Origin: an uncultured bacterium
GTDB lineage: Bacteria > Bacillota > Clostridia > UBA1381
Assembly: GCA_905215805.1 (NCBI GenBank)
Contig: CAJMRL010000010.1
Coordinates: forward strand, 24,430 to 88,429
Length of the DNA: 64,000 nt
Direction: 5' to 3'
The notes under the pieces: model-generated
What the model saw: only the letters and a program-made list of their open reading frames with translations
Database searches by the model: none
What the model was told of the DNA's origin: nothing
Program-made: the position numbers and the translations under genes
Shown here: piece after piece, positions 32,198-41,514 of the stretch
Position numbering within the stretch: position 1 is the first letter of the stretch
How the letters are laid out: the number at the start of each line of letters is the position of its first letter

Positions 32198-34018
32198 ATG
32201 AATAAATTGAAACTTACGGAAACGACTGTTTCCCTTACAAAAAATAAGCTTCTTATAAAGCTTAAAAAGCATAAATATAAGCCGCCCGCTATACTTGCCG
32301 TACTTATACTATGCGCTGTCGGACTTATAGTCCGAACAAATATTGTAACGGAAAACAGCGATACAATAGAATCTGAAAATTCCGCTTCGGATTATGCAAT
32401 GCGGCTTCCGCATTACAGCAACTTTGATATGTCCTATGTAAAGGTCGCGGTTAAAATCAATTCGGTATATAACGATATATATCTACAAAACAACTCTGCA
32501 CAGATCCAATACAGCGCTCAGGTGTACCCCATAACCTTAAAGGACTTTTCAATTACATGGAGTAACGGAAACGATATAATTGCCAATATAGATGAAAACG
32601 GGCTTGTTACAGCATACGTACCCGGAACAACGGACATAACCGCAACTCTCATATGGCAGGACGAAACGCATACAGCATCGTCAAAGCTCAATATCATACA
32701 GCCTGTCGAGGGTATGTATATGCCGACAACCACTATAACTCTCTATAAGGGAGGAACCGGACAAATGCTCATGGCGGCAGTGTCCCCGGCTAATGCCACC
32801 AATCAAAATATAACATGGCAGAGCAAGGATAACAAAGTTGCGGTCGTTGACGAAACCGGATATGTTACACCGGTTGATACCGGTATGACAGAGGTGGTAG
32901 CTACCTCAGAAGACGGCAGCTTTACAAGCAAATGCTTTGTAAACGTTGTAAACTACTCTGTAAAGGTAGATAATGTATCTATACAAAACAGCGGCAAGGA
33001 TGATTCTTATCTAAAGGTCGGAGAAAGCTTCACTGTTCTTGCGGCGGTACAGCCGTCAAACGCCAAGGACAAAACTCTTAAATGGATCTCCACAAACACC
33101 GATGTTGCATCTGTCAGCCAAACCGGTGTTGTACGCGCGCTTAAGGTTGGTGAGACATATATAAATGTTTCCTCATCTAACGGCAAGCAGGACACTCTTA
33201 AGCTCACTGTCCAGCCGTCCGATACGGCAAACACTGATGTACTTGATCTGTCAGGCTCAACAAATGCCGCTACAGCCGATATTATAAACGGCTCAGTAAC
33301 ATATTCTACGTACTCCAATACTCTTGACGAGATGGTGAATATCCAGATGGGGCTTAATCCTCCGCCGAAATATAACGGCTCAAACTACGCTTCTTCAGAC
33401 CAAGTAAGACGCTGGATGGATCCTTCAAGCTTCTCAACTGGAGCTTATAAATATCAGTTCCTTGATTTGTCCCGTCCTAACGGAACGACCGAAGAAGCCC
33501 TCAACAGCTATCTGAGCAACAAGGGTATACTCGCAGGTCATGCAAGCGACTTTATAGCGGCCGCAAACGAATATGGTGTTTCCGAGATATATCTTATCGC
33601 TCATGCGTGTCTTGAAACCGGAAACGGTACGTCACAGCTTGCAAGAGGTGTTGAGGTAAACGGCACAACCGTATATAATGTATTCGGTATAGGCGCATAC
33701 GATAACAGCGCTGTATATTCCGGCTCGCAGAAAGCATATAGAGAGGGCTGGACAAGCGTAAGCTCAGCAATACGCGGCGGCGCTCAATGGATAAGCCAAT
33801 ACTATATCAACTCAGAGGATGGCAGACAAAATACACTTTATAAGATGCTTTGGAATCCCGAAAATCCGGGTCAGCATCAATATGCTACAGATATAGAATG
33901 GGCTACCAAGCAGGCAGTCAATATCGAAAAGATATTTGAAATGTTCCCTGATGCCGTAAAGACATATGATGTTCCGGTATACAGCGGTGAAAACCCGGCT
34001 GTACTGGATGTAGATTAA
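32198..34018 (+). CDS. Membrane-anchored beta-N-acetylglucosaminidase with Ig-like repeats (GH73-type)
   Basis: Predicted cell-wall hydrolase (606 residues). A single membrane helix (about residues 30-48, PAILAVLILCAVGLIV) is followed by three Big_2-type Ig-like repeats (about 95-335, each with the pattern 'W.S.d..va.vd..G.v.a...G.t.i') and a C-terminal glucosaminidase domain (about 440-595) with AHACLETGNGTS (general-acid Glu), YNVFGIGAYD and AIRGGAQWIS. It would cut glycan strands outside the membrane. Start at 32198 because AAGGAG is 6 bases upstream; a longer frame from 32114 would run through the terminator. Follows the peptidoglycan genes murT-gatD. Confidence 0.88.
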   Translation: MNKLKLTETTVSLTKNKLLIKLKKHKYKPPAILAVLILCAVGLIVRTNIVTENSDTIESENSASDYAMRLPHYSNFDMSYVKVAVKINSVYNDIYLQNNSAQIQYSAQVYPITLKDFSITWSNGNDIIANIDENGLVTAYVPGTTDITATLIWQDETHTASSKLNIIQPVEGMYMPTTTITLYKGGTGQMLMAAVSPANATNQNITWQSKDNKVAVVDETGYVTPVDTGMTEVVATSEDGSFTSKCFVNVVNYSVKVDNVSIQNSGKDDSYLKVGESFTVLAAVQPSNAKDKTLKWISTNTDVASVSQTGVVRALKVGETYINVSSSNGKQDTLKLTVQPSDTANTDVLDLSGSTNAATADIINGSVTYSTYSNTLDEMVNIQMGLNPPPKYNGSNYASSDQVRRWMDPSSFSTGAYKYQFLDLSRPNGTTEEALNSYLSNKGILAGHASDFIAAANEYGVSEIYLIAHACLETGNGTSQLARGVEVNGTTVYNVFGIGAYDNSAVYSGSQKAYREGWTSVSSAIRGGAQWISQYYINSEDGRQNTLYKMLWNPENPGQHQYATDIEWATKQAVNIEKIFEMFPDAVKTYDVPVYSGENPAVLDVD

Positions 34019-34024
34019 AATTTC

Positions 34025-34065
34025 AGAGGATGCAGAAAAACTGTTCTACTGCATCCTCTTTTATT
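34025..34065. terminator. Bidirectional terminator
   Basis: AGAGGATGCAG (34025-34035) pairs with CTGCATCCTCT (34049-34059), with T-rich ends on both sides; serves the hydrolase gene and spoVT. Confidence 0.88.
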
Positions 34066-34071
34066 TTTATC

Positions 34072-34608
34072 TTAACCTTCCATATGCTTTCCCAAGAACC
34101 CCGCCGCGGACTCGGCAAGCTTATTTTCAACCTCTGTCGGTTTTTCTCCGTTATTCATAATGAACAACACCGAGCCTATCGTATCTCCTTCAGATATAAT
34201 GGGCACCACAACGCCCGCATTATACTTATCGTTACCGTCAGCAACAGCTATAGGCTTTCCGGATTCATACGTTACCGTAATTCTTTCATTCATAACGTTA
34301 TCCAGCTCCGCACTCACCGGCTTTTCCATAAGCTCCTTCTTCGGAACTCCCGATACCGCTATAACGCTGTCGCGGTCTGTTATACACGCTCCGCATCCGC
34401 TTGCCTCAGCAAGAGTTTCGGCATAAGCAGCCGCAAAATCTCCCAGCTCACCTATCGGAGAATATTTTTTGAAAATAACCTCTCCGTCCTTTTCTGTGTA
34501 TATTTCAAGCGGATCTCCTTCTCTTATGCGCATGGTGCGCCGTATTTCCTTTGGTATAACTACTCTTCCCAGATCATCTATTCTTCTTACTATTCCAGTT
34601 GCTTTCAT
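34072..34608 (-). CDS. spoVT: Stage V sporulation protein T
   Basis: Forespore regulator that adjusts sigma-G-dependent genes. The N-terminal AbrB-type swapped-hairpin domain (1-52) has MKATGIVRRIDDLGRVVIPK; the C-terminal GAF-like domain (about 56-178) has SGCGACITDRDSVIAVSG. 178 residues is the normal length. GGAGG precedes the ATG. Upstream lies a forespore-type promoter (34661-34690), a direct sign that the host sporulates. Confidence 0.94.
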   Translation of the reverse strand: MKATGIVRRIDDLGRVVIPKEIRRTMRIREGDPLEIYTEKDGEVIFKKYSPIGELGDFAAAYAETLAEASGCGACITDRDSVIAVSGVPKKELMEKPVSAELDNVMNERITVTYESGKPIAVADGNDKYNAGVVVPIISEGDTIGSVLFIMNNGEKPTEVENKLAESAAGFLGKHMEG

Positions 34609-34660
34609 AATAACCTCCTATTGTTGTTTCGGTCCCTTAAAGACTTTTTCTGTATGATTT

Positions 34661-34690
34661 TATTATGCTTAATAGTTTTTGCTTTATTCA
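34661..34690 (-). promoter_or_regulatory. Sigma-G/F-type promoter of spoVT
   Basis: Minus-strand TGAATA (34685-34690), 17-base spacer, CATAATA (34661-34667). This matches the forespore sigma-factor pattern (TGMATA, CATNNTA) rather than sigma-A, and spoVT is a known sigma-G target in Bacillus. Confidence 0.65.
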
Positions 34691-34749
34691 AAAATTTACA
34701 TAATTTTCGTTATGGTGTTTTTTTCTAATCAAAATATTTTGCATAAAAC

Positions 34750-34778
34750 TTGTCAGTATAAAAAAAATGTGCTATAAT
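34750..34778 (+). promoter_or_regulatory. Sigma-A promoter of queH
   Basis: TTGTCA (34750-34755), 17-base spacer, TATAAT (34773-34778). Confidence 0.75.
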
Positions 34779-34799
34779 ATATCCGGAAAGGAAAATACT

Positions 34800-35429
34800 A
34801 TGAAACAAAATTACCAAATAATGCTTGATAAAAAAATCGAAGAAATAAAACTCGCCGGTATACGCCCAAGTCTTTTGCTGCACGTATGCTGTGCTCCTTG
34901 CTCAAGCTATGTACTTGAATATTTGAGTGAATATTTTGATATAACTCTGTATTTCTATAATCCGAATATTTCGCCGGAAAGTGAATTTGACTACAGAGAA
35001 AAAGAGCTTGAACGCCTTATATCGCAAATGCCTCTTAACGGAACAGTAAAGCTGATAAAGGGTGAGTATGAGCCCGAAAAATTTTATGCCTTGGCTAAGG
35101 GTATGGAGCAAATGGACGAAGGCGGAGAGCGCTGCTTTAAATGCTATGAGCTTAGACTCAGAAAAAGCGCTGAGGCGGCTCAAAAGGGCGGCTATGACTA
35201 TTTTACAACAACATTATCTATAAGCCCGCATAAAAATGCTCAAAAGCTTAATGAGATCGGAAAAGCGCTTTGCGAGGAATATGGGGTAAACTATTTATTT
35301 TCAGATTTTAAAAAGAAAAACGGCTATAAGCGCTCATGTGAATTAAGTGAAATATATTCACTGTACCGCCAAAGCTACTGCGGCTGTATATACTCAAAAG
35401 CACAGGCTGTAAGAGAAAACCGTTTATGA
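34800..35429 (+). CDS. queH: Epoxyqueuosine reductase QueH
   Basis: Last step of queuosine tRNA modification: epoxyqueuosine to queuosine. It is the DUF208/QueH family (not QueG): HVCCAPCSSYVLEYL near residue 25, the Cys pair in GERCFKCYELRL, TTTLSISPHKN, and the C-terminal SYCGCIYSKAQA. These cysteines hold an iron-sulfur cluster and redox pair. 209 residues. Start chosen at the ATG 34800-34802 behind GGAAAGGA; a frame from 34767 would begin inside the promoter. Confidence 0.94.
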   Translation: MKQNYQIMLDKKIEEIKLAGIRPSLLLHVCCAPCSSYVLEYLSEYFDITLYFYNPNISPESEFDYREKELERLISQMPLNGTVKLIKGEYEPEKFYALAKGMEQMDEGGERCFKCYELRLRKSAEAAQKGGYDYFTTTLSISPHKNAQKLNEIGKALCEEYGVNYLFSDFKKKNGYKRSCELSEIYSLYRQSYCGCIYSKAQAVRENRL

Positions 35430-35461
35430 AAAAACACCATGCACAAAGCATAGTGTTTTTT
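35429..35461 (+). terminator. Terminator of queH
   Basis: AAAAAACACCATGC pairs, with one mismatch, with GCATAGTGTTTTTT. Confidence 0.85.
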
Positions 35462-35529
35462 CAACATTCAAATATAGAAGTCCAAACCTCATGGAGATGA
35501 ATTTTATGAAAATTCGTTTAATATAACAA

Positions 35530-35637
35530 GACGGCGGATAAACCGCCGTCATTGTATTTGGGGGGACCCACTGCCGTTAAAGGCAGTGGGCATATGAAAA
35601 AAAGGATGGTATCGACTGTCTTCATAAAAGGAGACAG
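35530..35637. repeat. Three consecutive hairpins in a gene-free region
   Basis: GACGGCGG/CCGCCGTC (35530-35550), CCCACTGCC/GGCAGTGGG (35567-35590) and CTGTCT/AGACAG (35616-35637), all within 110 bases between queH (plus) and the HtrA gene (minus). The first two are perfect and GC-rich. On the minus strand the third is followed, after a few bases, by CCTTTTTTT, so it may terminate the protease transcript; the other two are unexplained. The flanks (35462-35529, 35638-35665) hold no gene. Confidence 0.5.
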
Positions 35638-35665
35638 CCAAATCAATTATAACTGATTAGCTAAT

Positions 35666-36898
35666 TTAATTAGATGACGAACTTTCGGTTAAAACTACGT
35701 TCGCATCTATCTGTTCCCCATCGCGGAGAACTCTGAATGCCATTGTATCTCCCGGCTTTTTCTGGTCACGAAGATCATTGATCTCAGTTGTCGATGAAAC
35801 CTTTTGTCCATCAACCGAGATAATCAAATCTCCCTCCTGAAGTCCGGCATCAGCAGCGCCGCTGTTTTCCTGAACGCTTGCAACAAACAAGCCATACTTT
35901 GTTTCCTGAACGCTTATACCTACAAGAGGTCTGCCGGTTACATAACCATTCGACATAAGGTCGTCGATAATCGGTTTTGCTTCTGAAATCGCTATAGCAA
36001 ATCCCATACCTTCAACGCCTGACTCCGAAAGTTTTACCGAGTTGATACCTATAACCTCACCATACTGATTTATAAGCGCACCGCCGGAATTACCCGAGTT
36101 AATGGCTGCATCTGTCTGCAAGAGGTTATATGTTCTGTTTTCTATAGTCATTGTTCTGTTGACCGCACTTATAATTCCTGCTGTAACAGAACCGGAAAAT
36201 TCCTGTCCCATCGGGTTGCCGATCGCAACCGCAAGCTCTCCAACCTGTACTGATGTACTGTCACCGAGTACAGCCGCTGTAAGAGTCTTATCTGTATCTA
36301 TTTTCAATACAGCAAGGTCTGTTTTTACATCCTGACCGATAATCTGAGCTGTAATCTCATCTCCGGTATTAAGTATTATAGATACTTCCTGCGCGCCGTC
36401 TATAACGTGCTGGTTAGTAACGATATATCCATCTGTACTTATAATGATACCGGAACCGCTGCCCTGCTCAACCATTTCATCTGTGTTCTCATCAGCGCTG
36501 TAATAATAACGTCCGCTGAACGGGTCGTAATATCTCTGAGGCTGAACCTTTGTCTTATTAATTACTCCTACAACGCTCGGTCCTACCTGAGCTGCAATCT
36601 CAGGAATAGTAAGAACCTTTTTATTGCTGTTTGCTGTCGTCACTGCCGAATCTGAAGATGAATCAGAACCCGATGATGCGACCTGCTGAGTATATGCGCT
36701 GTTCTGCGCCGCCTCAAGAGGGCTTGTATTATTCTTATTTATATAATACATACCTGTTCCGAACACTGCTGCGGTAAAGACGCTTGCCGCCAAAGCCGAA
36801 CATACAGCTGTCAGAAACAATCTTGGTTTCTTTTCTTTCTTTTCTTTTTTATTGTAGACAATTAAATCAGTTGACTCTGTATACGGATATTTTTTCAT
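35666..36898 (-). CDS. htrA: HtrA/DegP-type serine protease with PDZ domain
   Basis: Membrane-anchored quality-control protease. A cytoplasmic N-terminus leads to one membrane helix (about 30-50), a Ser-rich linker, the trypsin-like domain with catalytic His in VTNQHVIDGA, Asp in KTDLAVLKID and Ser in NSGNSGGALIN, then one PDZ domain (about 320-405). The first ATG would sit one base after AAAGGAA; the ATG at 36896-36898 (MKKYPY) has a 10-base spacer and is preferred. Promoter at 36986-37014. Normal length for HtrA of Firmicutes. Confidence 0.93.
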   Translation of the reverse strand: MKKYPYTESTDLIVYNKKEKKEKKPRLFLTAVCSALAASVFTAAVFGTGMYYINKNNTSPLEAAQNSAYTQQVASSGSDSSSDSAVTTANSNKKVLTIPEIAAQVGPSVVGVINKTKVQPQRYYDPFSGRYYYSADENTDEMVEQGSGSGIIISTDGYIVTNQHVIDGAQEVSIILNTGDEITAQIIGQDVKTDLAVLKIDTDKTLTAAVLGDSTSVQVGELAVAIGNPMGQEFSGSVTAGIISAVNRTMTIENRTYNLLQTDAAINSGNSGGALINQYGEVIGINSVKLSESGVEGMGFAIAISEAKPIIDDLMSNGYVTGRPLVGISVQETKYGLFVASVQENSGAADAGLQEGDLIISVDGQKVSSTTEINDLRDQKKPGDTMAFRVLRDGEQIDANVVLTESSSSN

Positions 36899-36985
36899 AA
36901 TTACCATTTCCTTTCTTATTCCGTTCTCAGAATTGCATATTAAGCATTAAGCTCAAAATACTCACTATATTTAATTGACACACTT

Positions 36986-37014
36986 ATAATATCATATTTT
37001 CACTCAATTGTCAA
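36986..37014 (-). promoter_or_regulatory. Sigma-A promoter of the HtrA gene
   Basis: Minus-strand TTGACA (37009-37014), 17-base spacer, TATTAT (36986-36991). Confidence 0.8.
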
Positions 37015-37146
37015 GACATATTGAGATAATTTCTTTTTTTGTGTGCCCTTTTTTTAATTCATATATATAATACAATATAGATTTGACACTGGTATGACCA
37101 AAATGTTAAAATTATGAATCTTTTTAATGAACAAACTATTAACATC

Positions 37147-37192
37147 TTGACAAAAGAGTTAATTTGTTATACAATGTGTAACATCAGTGTTA
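37147..37192 (+). promoter_or_regulatory. polA promoter with adjacent palindrome
   Basis: TTGACA (37147-37152), 17-base spacer, TACAAT (37170-37175). TAACATCAGTGTTA (37179-37192) is a short inverted repeat over the likely transcription start, a possible operator. The stretch 36908-37240 otherwise holds only this and the divergent HtrA promoter. Confidence 0.6.
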
Positions 37193-37240
37193 AATGCAAA
37201 TAATTCGCAACAAAAAGCGTTACCGAAAGGACCTCTGTAT

Positions 37241-39892
37241 ATGAAAAAATTACTTATACTTGATTCCAACAGCATATTAAACCGCGCTTATTATGGAGTA
37301 AGCCCTCTTTCTACACGTGACGGACTTCCTACAAATGCGGTTTATGGTTTTATGAATATTATTATAAAGCTAATAAATGATTTTAAGCCCAACTATATAT
37401 GTGCTGCATATGACCTAAAGGCTCCGACATTTCGCCATAAGATGTATAAAGAATATAAGGCACAGAGAAAGCCCATGCCTGATGATCTTGCAAAGCAGCT
37501 CCCCATATCAAAGGATATATTGAAAGCTATGGATATACCTATTATAGCTCTTGAGGGCTACGAAGCAGACGATATAATAGGAACTGTTTCCCGCATATGC
37601 GGTGAAAATGAAACGGAATGCCTTATAGCAACAGGAGACCGTGATGATTTACAGCTCGTATCACCTTCAACCAAGGTAATACTTACCGTGACAAAATACG
37701 GAAGACCGGAAACAACTGTATATGATGAAGCGGCAGTTAACGATAAATATAAGGTAACTCCTGAGGAATTTATCGACGTAAAGGCGCTTATGGGTGACAG
37801 CTCTGATAATATCCCGGGAGTTTCGGGAATAGGAGAAAAGGGTGCAGTTGCGCTGATAGAGCAATTCCATTCTATAGAATACATTTATGAAAATATAGAT
37901 AACCTTGGCTTAAAAGGAAAAAAGCTCGAGAACTTAAAAAACGGCCGTGATATGGCTTTTCTTTCAAAAACTCTTGCCAAAATAGATAAGAACGTTCCCA
38001 TAGAGCTCAATATGTCGGAGTGCGAGTTCAACGGAGTCAAACCTGATAATTCCGAGCTTTACAGGGTACTTTCATCTTTGGAGTTAAAAAGCATCATAAA
38101 AAAGTTTGAGCTTATACCTCCTTCTGATGCTCCGGATATATCCGTAAATGCCGATATATTCTCGGGAACTCAAATAAAAGAAATAGACACCGCAAAGGAG
38201 CTAAGCGAAATACTTTCCGGACTGGATTCATATGCTTTTGTCCCTGTTTTTAACGGCAGTACTTTAAGCTCAGTCGCATTTGCCCATGAAAAGACCGCTT
38301 ATTTCACTTCATATAAAATATCTCCTTCAGAGCTTATACAGGCAATCAAGCCTTCATTGGAAAATGAGAAGGTAAAAAAGAGTGTCAACGACATAAAGGA
38401 TGCTATCGTAAAGCTTGCCGGTCAAGTTGAGCTTAATGGCATAGATTTTGATACGGCGATCGCGGCATATCTTATAGACCCATCAAGGAAAAGCTTTGAG
38501 ATTACATCGCTTGCAGATTCTATCTTAGGCGTTCAGCTCCCATCATCCGAACAAAAGCAGCTTTCTCTGTTTGGTGACGAGGAAGAAAACGACACAAGCT
38601 TATATGCAAAATATGCTCTTGCGGTTACAGGACTGCGTACTGTACTTGAAAAACAGCTTGAAAAGAATAATCAGACAATGCTTTACTATGACGTTGAGCT
38701 TCCGCTTATAACGGTGCTTGCATCCATGCAGATAAACGGATTCCTTGTAGACGAAAATGAGCTGCGGCGTTTCGGAGAATATCTATCCGGAAAAATAGAT
38801 ACTGCAGCGGCTGTCATTTACGAAATGGCGGGTAAAGAGTTCAATATCAACTCTCCGAAACAGCTCGGTGTAATACTGTTTGAAGATTTGGAGCTAAAGC
38901 CTGTAAAAAAGACAAAGACAGGATATTCCACAAATGCGGACGCTCTTGAAAAAATCCTCGGAAAACACCCAATCGTACAGCAAATAATCAATTACCGACA
39001 GTATACAAAGCTCAAAAGCACATACTGTGATGGTTTGGGAGCATTGATAAACCCCTCTACGCACAAGATCCATTCGGTGTTCAACCAGACCGTTACCGTT
39101 ACGGGACGTATCTCATCTACAGAGCCTAATATGCAGAATATTCCGACAAGAACCGAGCTGGGGCGTGAATTGCGAAAGATGTTTGTAGCGTCGGACGATA
39201 ACGTGCTTGTGGATGCGGACTATTCACAGATAGAGCTAAGGGTGCTCTCCCACCTTGCGGATGATGAAACTATGATAAATGCATTCAAAAACGGCGAGGA
39301 CATTCACGCCGTTACTGCATCGCAGGTATTCGGTATACCACTTTGCGACGTCACTTCCGAACAGCGTTCACATGCTAAAGCTGTCAATTTCGGCATAGTA
39401 TACGGAATAGGAGAATTCAGTCTCAGTCAGGATATAGGCGTGAGCGTCAGGGAGGCAAAAGCATATATCGACAGCTACCTTGAAAAATATCACGGAGTTC
39501 GTGAATATATGGAAAGAACAAAATCAGACGCTAAAAAGAACGGCTATGTTACTACAATGATGAATAGAATACGTTATATACCGGAGCTGAAATCATCCAA
39601 TTATAACCTTCGCTCATTCGGCGAGCGCGCGGCTATGAACACTCCTGTTCAGGGCAGTGCGGCAGATATAATAAAGCTTGCCATGGTAAAGGTGTATGAC
39701 AGGCTGAAAAAAGAGGGACTTAAATCAAAGCTTATATTGCAGGTGCATGACGAGCTTATCGTCGAAGCTCCAAAGAACGAGGTTGAAGAGGTAAAGAAAA
39801 TCCTCAAGGAAGAAATGGAGAATGCTGTTTCTTTAAAGGTCCCGCTTACAGTGGATATGTCAACCGGACACAGCTGGTATGAAGCAAAATAA
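37241..39892 (+). CDS. polA: DNA polymerase I
   Basis: Repair and primer-removal polymerase (883 residues). The 5'-3' exonuclease domain (1-about 290) has LILDSNSILNRAYYG, YEADDIIG, ATGDRDDLQL and GDSSDNIPGVSGIGEKGA. The middle domain lacks the 3'-5' exonuclease acids (its motif I region reads YAFVPVFNG, without D-x-E), so proofreading is absent, as in Bacillus and Taq. The family A polymerase has DADYSQIELRVLSHL (motif A), the O-helix RSHAKAVNFGIVYG and VHDELIVEAP (motif C). Start at 37241 is set by AAAGGA upstream. Confidence 0.96.
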   Translation: MKKLLILDSNSILNRAYYGVSPLSTRDGLPTNAVYGFMNIIIKLINDFKPNYICAAYDLKAPTFRHKMYKEYKAQRKPMPDDLAKQLPISKDILKAMDIPIIALEGYEADDIIGTVSRICGENETECLIATGDRDDLQLVSPSTKVILTVTKYGRPETTVYDEAAVNDKYKVTPEEFIDVKALMGDSSDNIPGVSGIGEKGAVALIEQFHSIEYIYENIDNLGLKGKKLENLKNGRDMAFLSKTLAKIDKNVPIELNMSECEFNGVKPDNSELYRVLSSLELKSIIKKFELIPPSDAPDISVNADIFSGTQIKEIDTAKELSEILSGLDSYAFVPVFNGSTLSSVAFAHEKTAYFTSYKISPSELIQAIKPSLENEKVKKSVNDIKDAIVKLAGQVELNGIDFDTAIAAYLIDPSRKSFEITSLADSILGVQLPSSEQKQLSLFGDEEENDTSLYAKYALAVTGLRTVLEKQLEKNNQTMLYYDVELPLITVLASMQINGFLVDENELRRFGEYLSGKIDTAAAVIYEMAGKEFNINSPKQLGVILFEDLELKPVKKTKTGYSTNADALEKILGKHPIVQQIINYRQYTKLKSTYCDGLGALINPSTHKIHSVFNQTVTVTGRISSTEPNMQNIPTRTELGRELRKMFVASDDNVLVDADYSQIELRVLSHLADDETMINAFKNGEDIHAVTASQVFGIPLCDVTSEQRSHAKAVNFGIVYGIGEFSLSQDIGVSVREAKAYIDSYLEKYHGVREYMERTKSDAKKNGYVTTMMNRIRYIPELKSSNYNLRSFGERAAMNTPVQGSAADIIKLAMVKVYDRLKKEGLKSKLILQVHDELIVEAPKNEVEEVKKILKEEMENAVSLKVPLTVDMSTGHSWYEAK

Positions 39893-39912
39893 TATTTTAT
39901 CGGAGGACTTAT

Positions 39913-40770
39913 ATGAAAAAGATTTTTTTAACAGTAATATGCGCATTGACAGCGTTTTTAATGAGTGCATGCGCTCCGTCGCAGCAGACAGCCGGCAGTG
40001 ATAAGCCTCAGGTTTACGCATCGTTTTATGCGGTTTATGATTTCGCGCGTCAGATTGCCGGAGATAAGGCCGATGTTCATCTGCTTTGCCCTGTAGGCAG
40101 CGAACCTCATGATTATGAGCCTAAAACCTCTGAGGCGGCGGCGGTTTCAAAGGCGGACTTATTCATATATAACGGGGGTGCGGTAGACTCATGGGCGGAA
40201 CAAATTGCCTCGAGGCTTTCTCCCGACTCGGTCGTATGCGCTTCGGAAAATATCGCCGATGACAGCGCCGATGATACGCATGTATGGCTTGATCCGGTGT
40301 GCGCACTTAGGGAAGCGGAAAATATAAAGATCGCTCTTACGAGGATAGATCCTGAAAACGCGCCTGCATATGATGAAAATTTAAGGATATTTTCGGATAA
40401 TATCTCACAGCTTATAAGTGATTATGCCTCAAGCTTATCCGAGCTTGAAAAGCGTGATATTGTTGTTGCCCATGCGGCATACAGTTATCTCTGTTCCAAA
40501 TTCGGTCTGAATCAAATCGCGATAGAGGATTCACAGGGAACTGAGCCTTCACCGGCGCGTATGGCTGAAATTGTAAATACAATCAAAGAAAAAAATATAC
40601 AGTATATATGTGCGGAAGAGCTTGAATCAAGCAAGGTCGTGGATACGATAGCGAAAGAGACCGGAGCACAGACGGTATCGCTTAATCCGTTCGAGGGAGA
40701 CAAGGAAAATAGGGATTACTTTGAAGTAATGGAAAACAATCTTGAGGTATTAAAGCAAATTCTCAAATAA
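39913..40770 (+). CDS. znuA: Metal ABC transporter substrate-binding lipoprotein (ZnuA-like)
   Basis: Extracytoplasmic zinc or manganese binding protein of cluster A-I. Lipobox LMSAC at about 17-21 (Cys acylated). Likely metal ligands are His in VGSEPHDYEP, DDTHVWLDP, VAHAAYSYLC and a late Glu/Asp in EELESSKV. 285 residues; no His-rich loop. Only 20 bases after polA, with GGAGG before the ATG, so it may be partly co-transcribed with polA. The Fur-family regulator at the end of the cluster suggests zinc control. Confidence 0.9.
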   Translation: MKKIFLTVICALTAFLMSACAPSQQTAGSDKPQVYASFYAVYDFARQIAGDKADVHLLCPVGSEPHDYEPKTSEAAAVSKADLFIYNGGAVDSWAEQIASRLSPDSVVCASENIADDSADDTHVWLDPVCALREAENIKIALTRIDPENAPAYDENLRIFSDNISQLISDYASSLSELEKRDIVVAHAAYSYLCSKFGLNQIAIEDSQGTEPSPARMAEIVNTIKEKNIQYICAEELESSKVVDTIAKETGAQTVSLNPFEGDKENRDYFEVMENNLEVLKQILK

Positions 40771-40782
40771 GGCGGTGTGAAA

Positions 40783-41514
40783 ATGGATGAAATATTAAAG
40801 GTGGAGCATCTGAATTTTGACTATTCAGATGCTTCCGTTTTAAGAGATGTCACCTTTACATTAAAGCGGGGAGATTTTCTCGGTATAATCGGCGCCAACG
40901 GAGCAGGAAAATCTACACTGATAAAACTTATACTCGGTATGCTTCCGTATAACAACGGCACAATACAGCTTTTCGGAGGGGACTTGAAATCAGCGCGCAG
41001 CCGTATAGGATATGTGGCACAGAAAGCAAACTCGTTTAACAGTGATTTTCCCGCCACCGTAAAAGAGGTAGTGGCGGCAAATCTTTATTCAAAGGCGGGA
41101 TTATTTAAAAGAATAGGAAAAAAATACGATCCTCAAGTAAAAAAGGCTCTGCATCAGGTAGGTATGGCGGAATACGAAAACCGTCTCATAGGCAAGCTCT
41201 CCGGAGGACAGCAGCAGCGCGTATTCATAGCCAGAGCCTTAGTCAACGAGCCGGAGCTGCTGTTTATGGATGAGCCTACAGTTGGAATCGACGCTCAGTC
41301 TGTACGGGCAATTATGTCTCTCATTTCCGAGCTCAACAAAAGCGGGATTACTATAGTTATGACAAACCATGATACCCCCGCTCTTGTACAGGCGTCAAAC
41401 AAGCTTTTAATTTTTTGCGAGCATGGCTATGAGGAATTTGTCACGAGGGCTGATTTGACACTTAATGAGGTGAACGAAATTTTTGCCGGAAAAAGGAGAC
41501 ATCATCATGGATAA
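40783..41514 (+). CDS. znuC: Metal ABC transporter ATP-binding protein (ZnuC-like)
   Basis: ATPase of the metal importer. Walker A GANGAGKSTLIKL near 38, Q-loop YVAQKANSFNSDFPATV, signature LSGGQQQRVFIARAL, Walker B LLFMDEPTVGID, H-loop VMTNHDT. An upstream GTG (40777) is possible, but GGCGG sits 7 bases before the ATG at 40783. The C-terminus ends in RRHHHG; this stretch also holds the ribosome binding site of the next gene (8-base overlap). Confidence 0.93.
   Translation: MDEILKVEHLNFDYSDASVLRDVTFTLKRGDFLGIIGANGAGKSTLIKLILGMLPYNNGTIQLFGGDLKSARSRIGYVAQKANSFNSDFPATVKEVVAANLYSKAGLFKRIGKKYDPQVKKALHQVGMAEYENRLIGKLSGGQQQRVFIARALVNEPELLFMDEPTVGIDAQSVRAIMSLISELNKSGITIVMTNHDTPALVQASNKLLIFCEHGYEEFVTRADLTLNEVNEIFAGKRRHHHG

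Noticed and set aside
35567..35590. IS200/IS605 or omega-RNA-like element end
   Set aside because: A palindromic CCCACTGCC stem alone is not enough; no TnpA or TnpB fragment, target-site pattern or second end is present.
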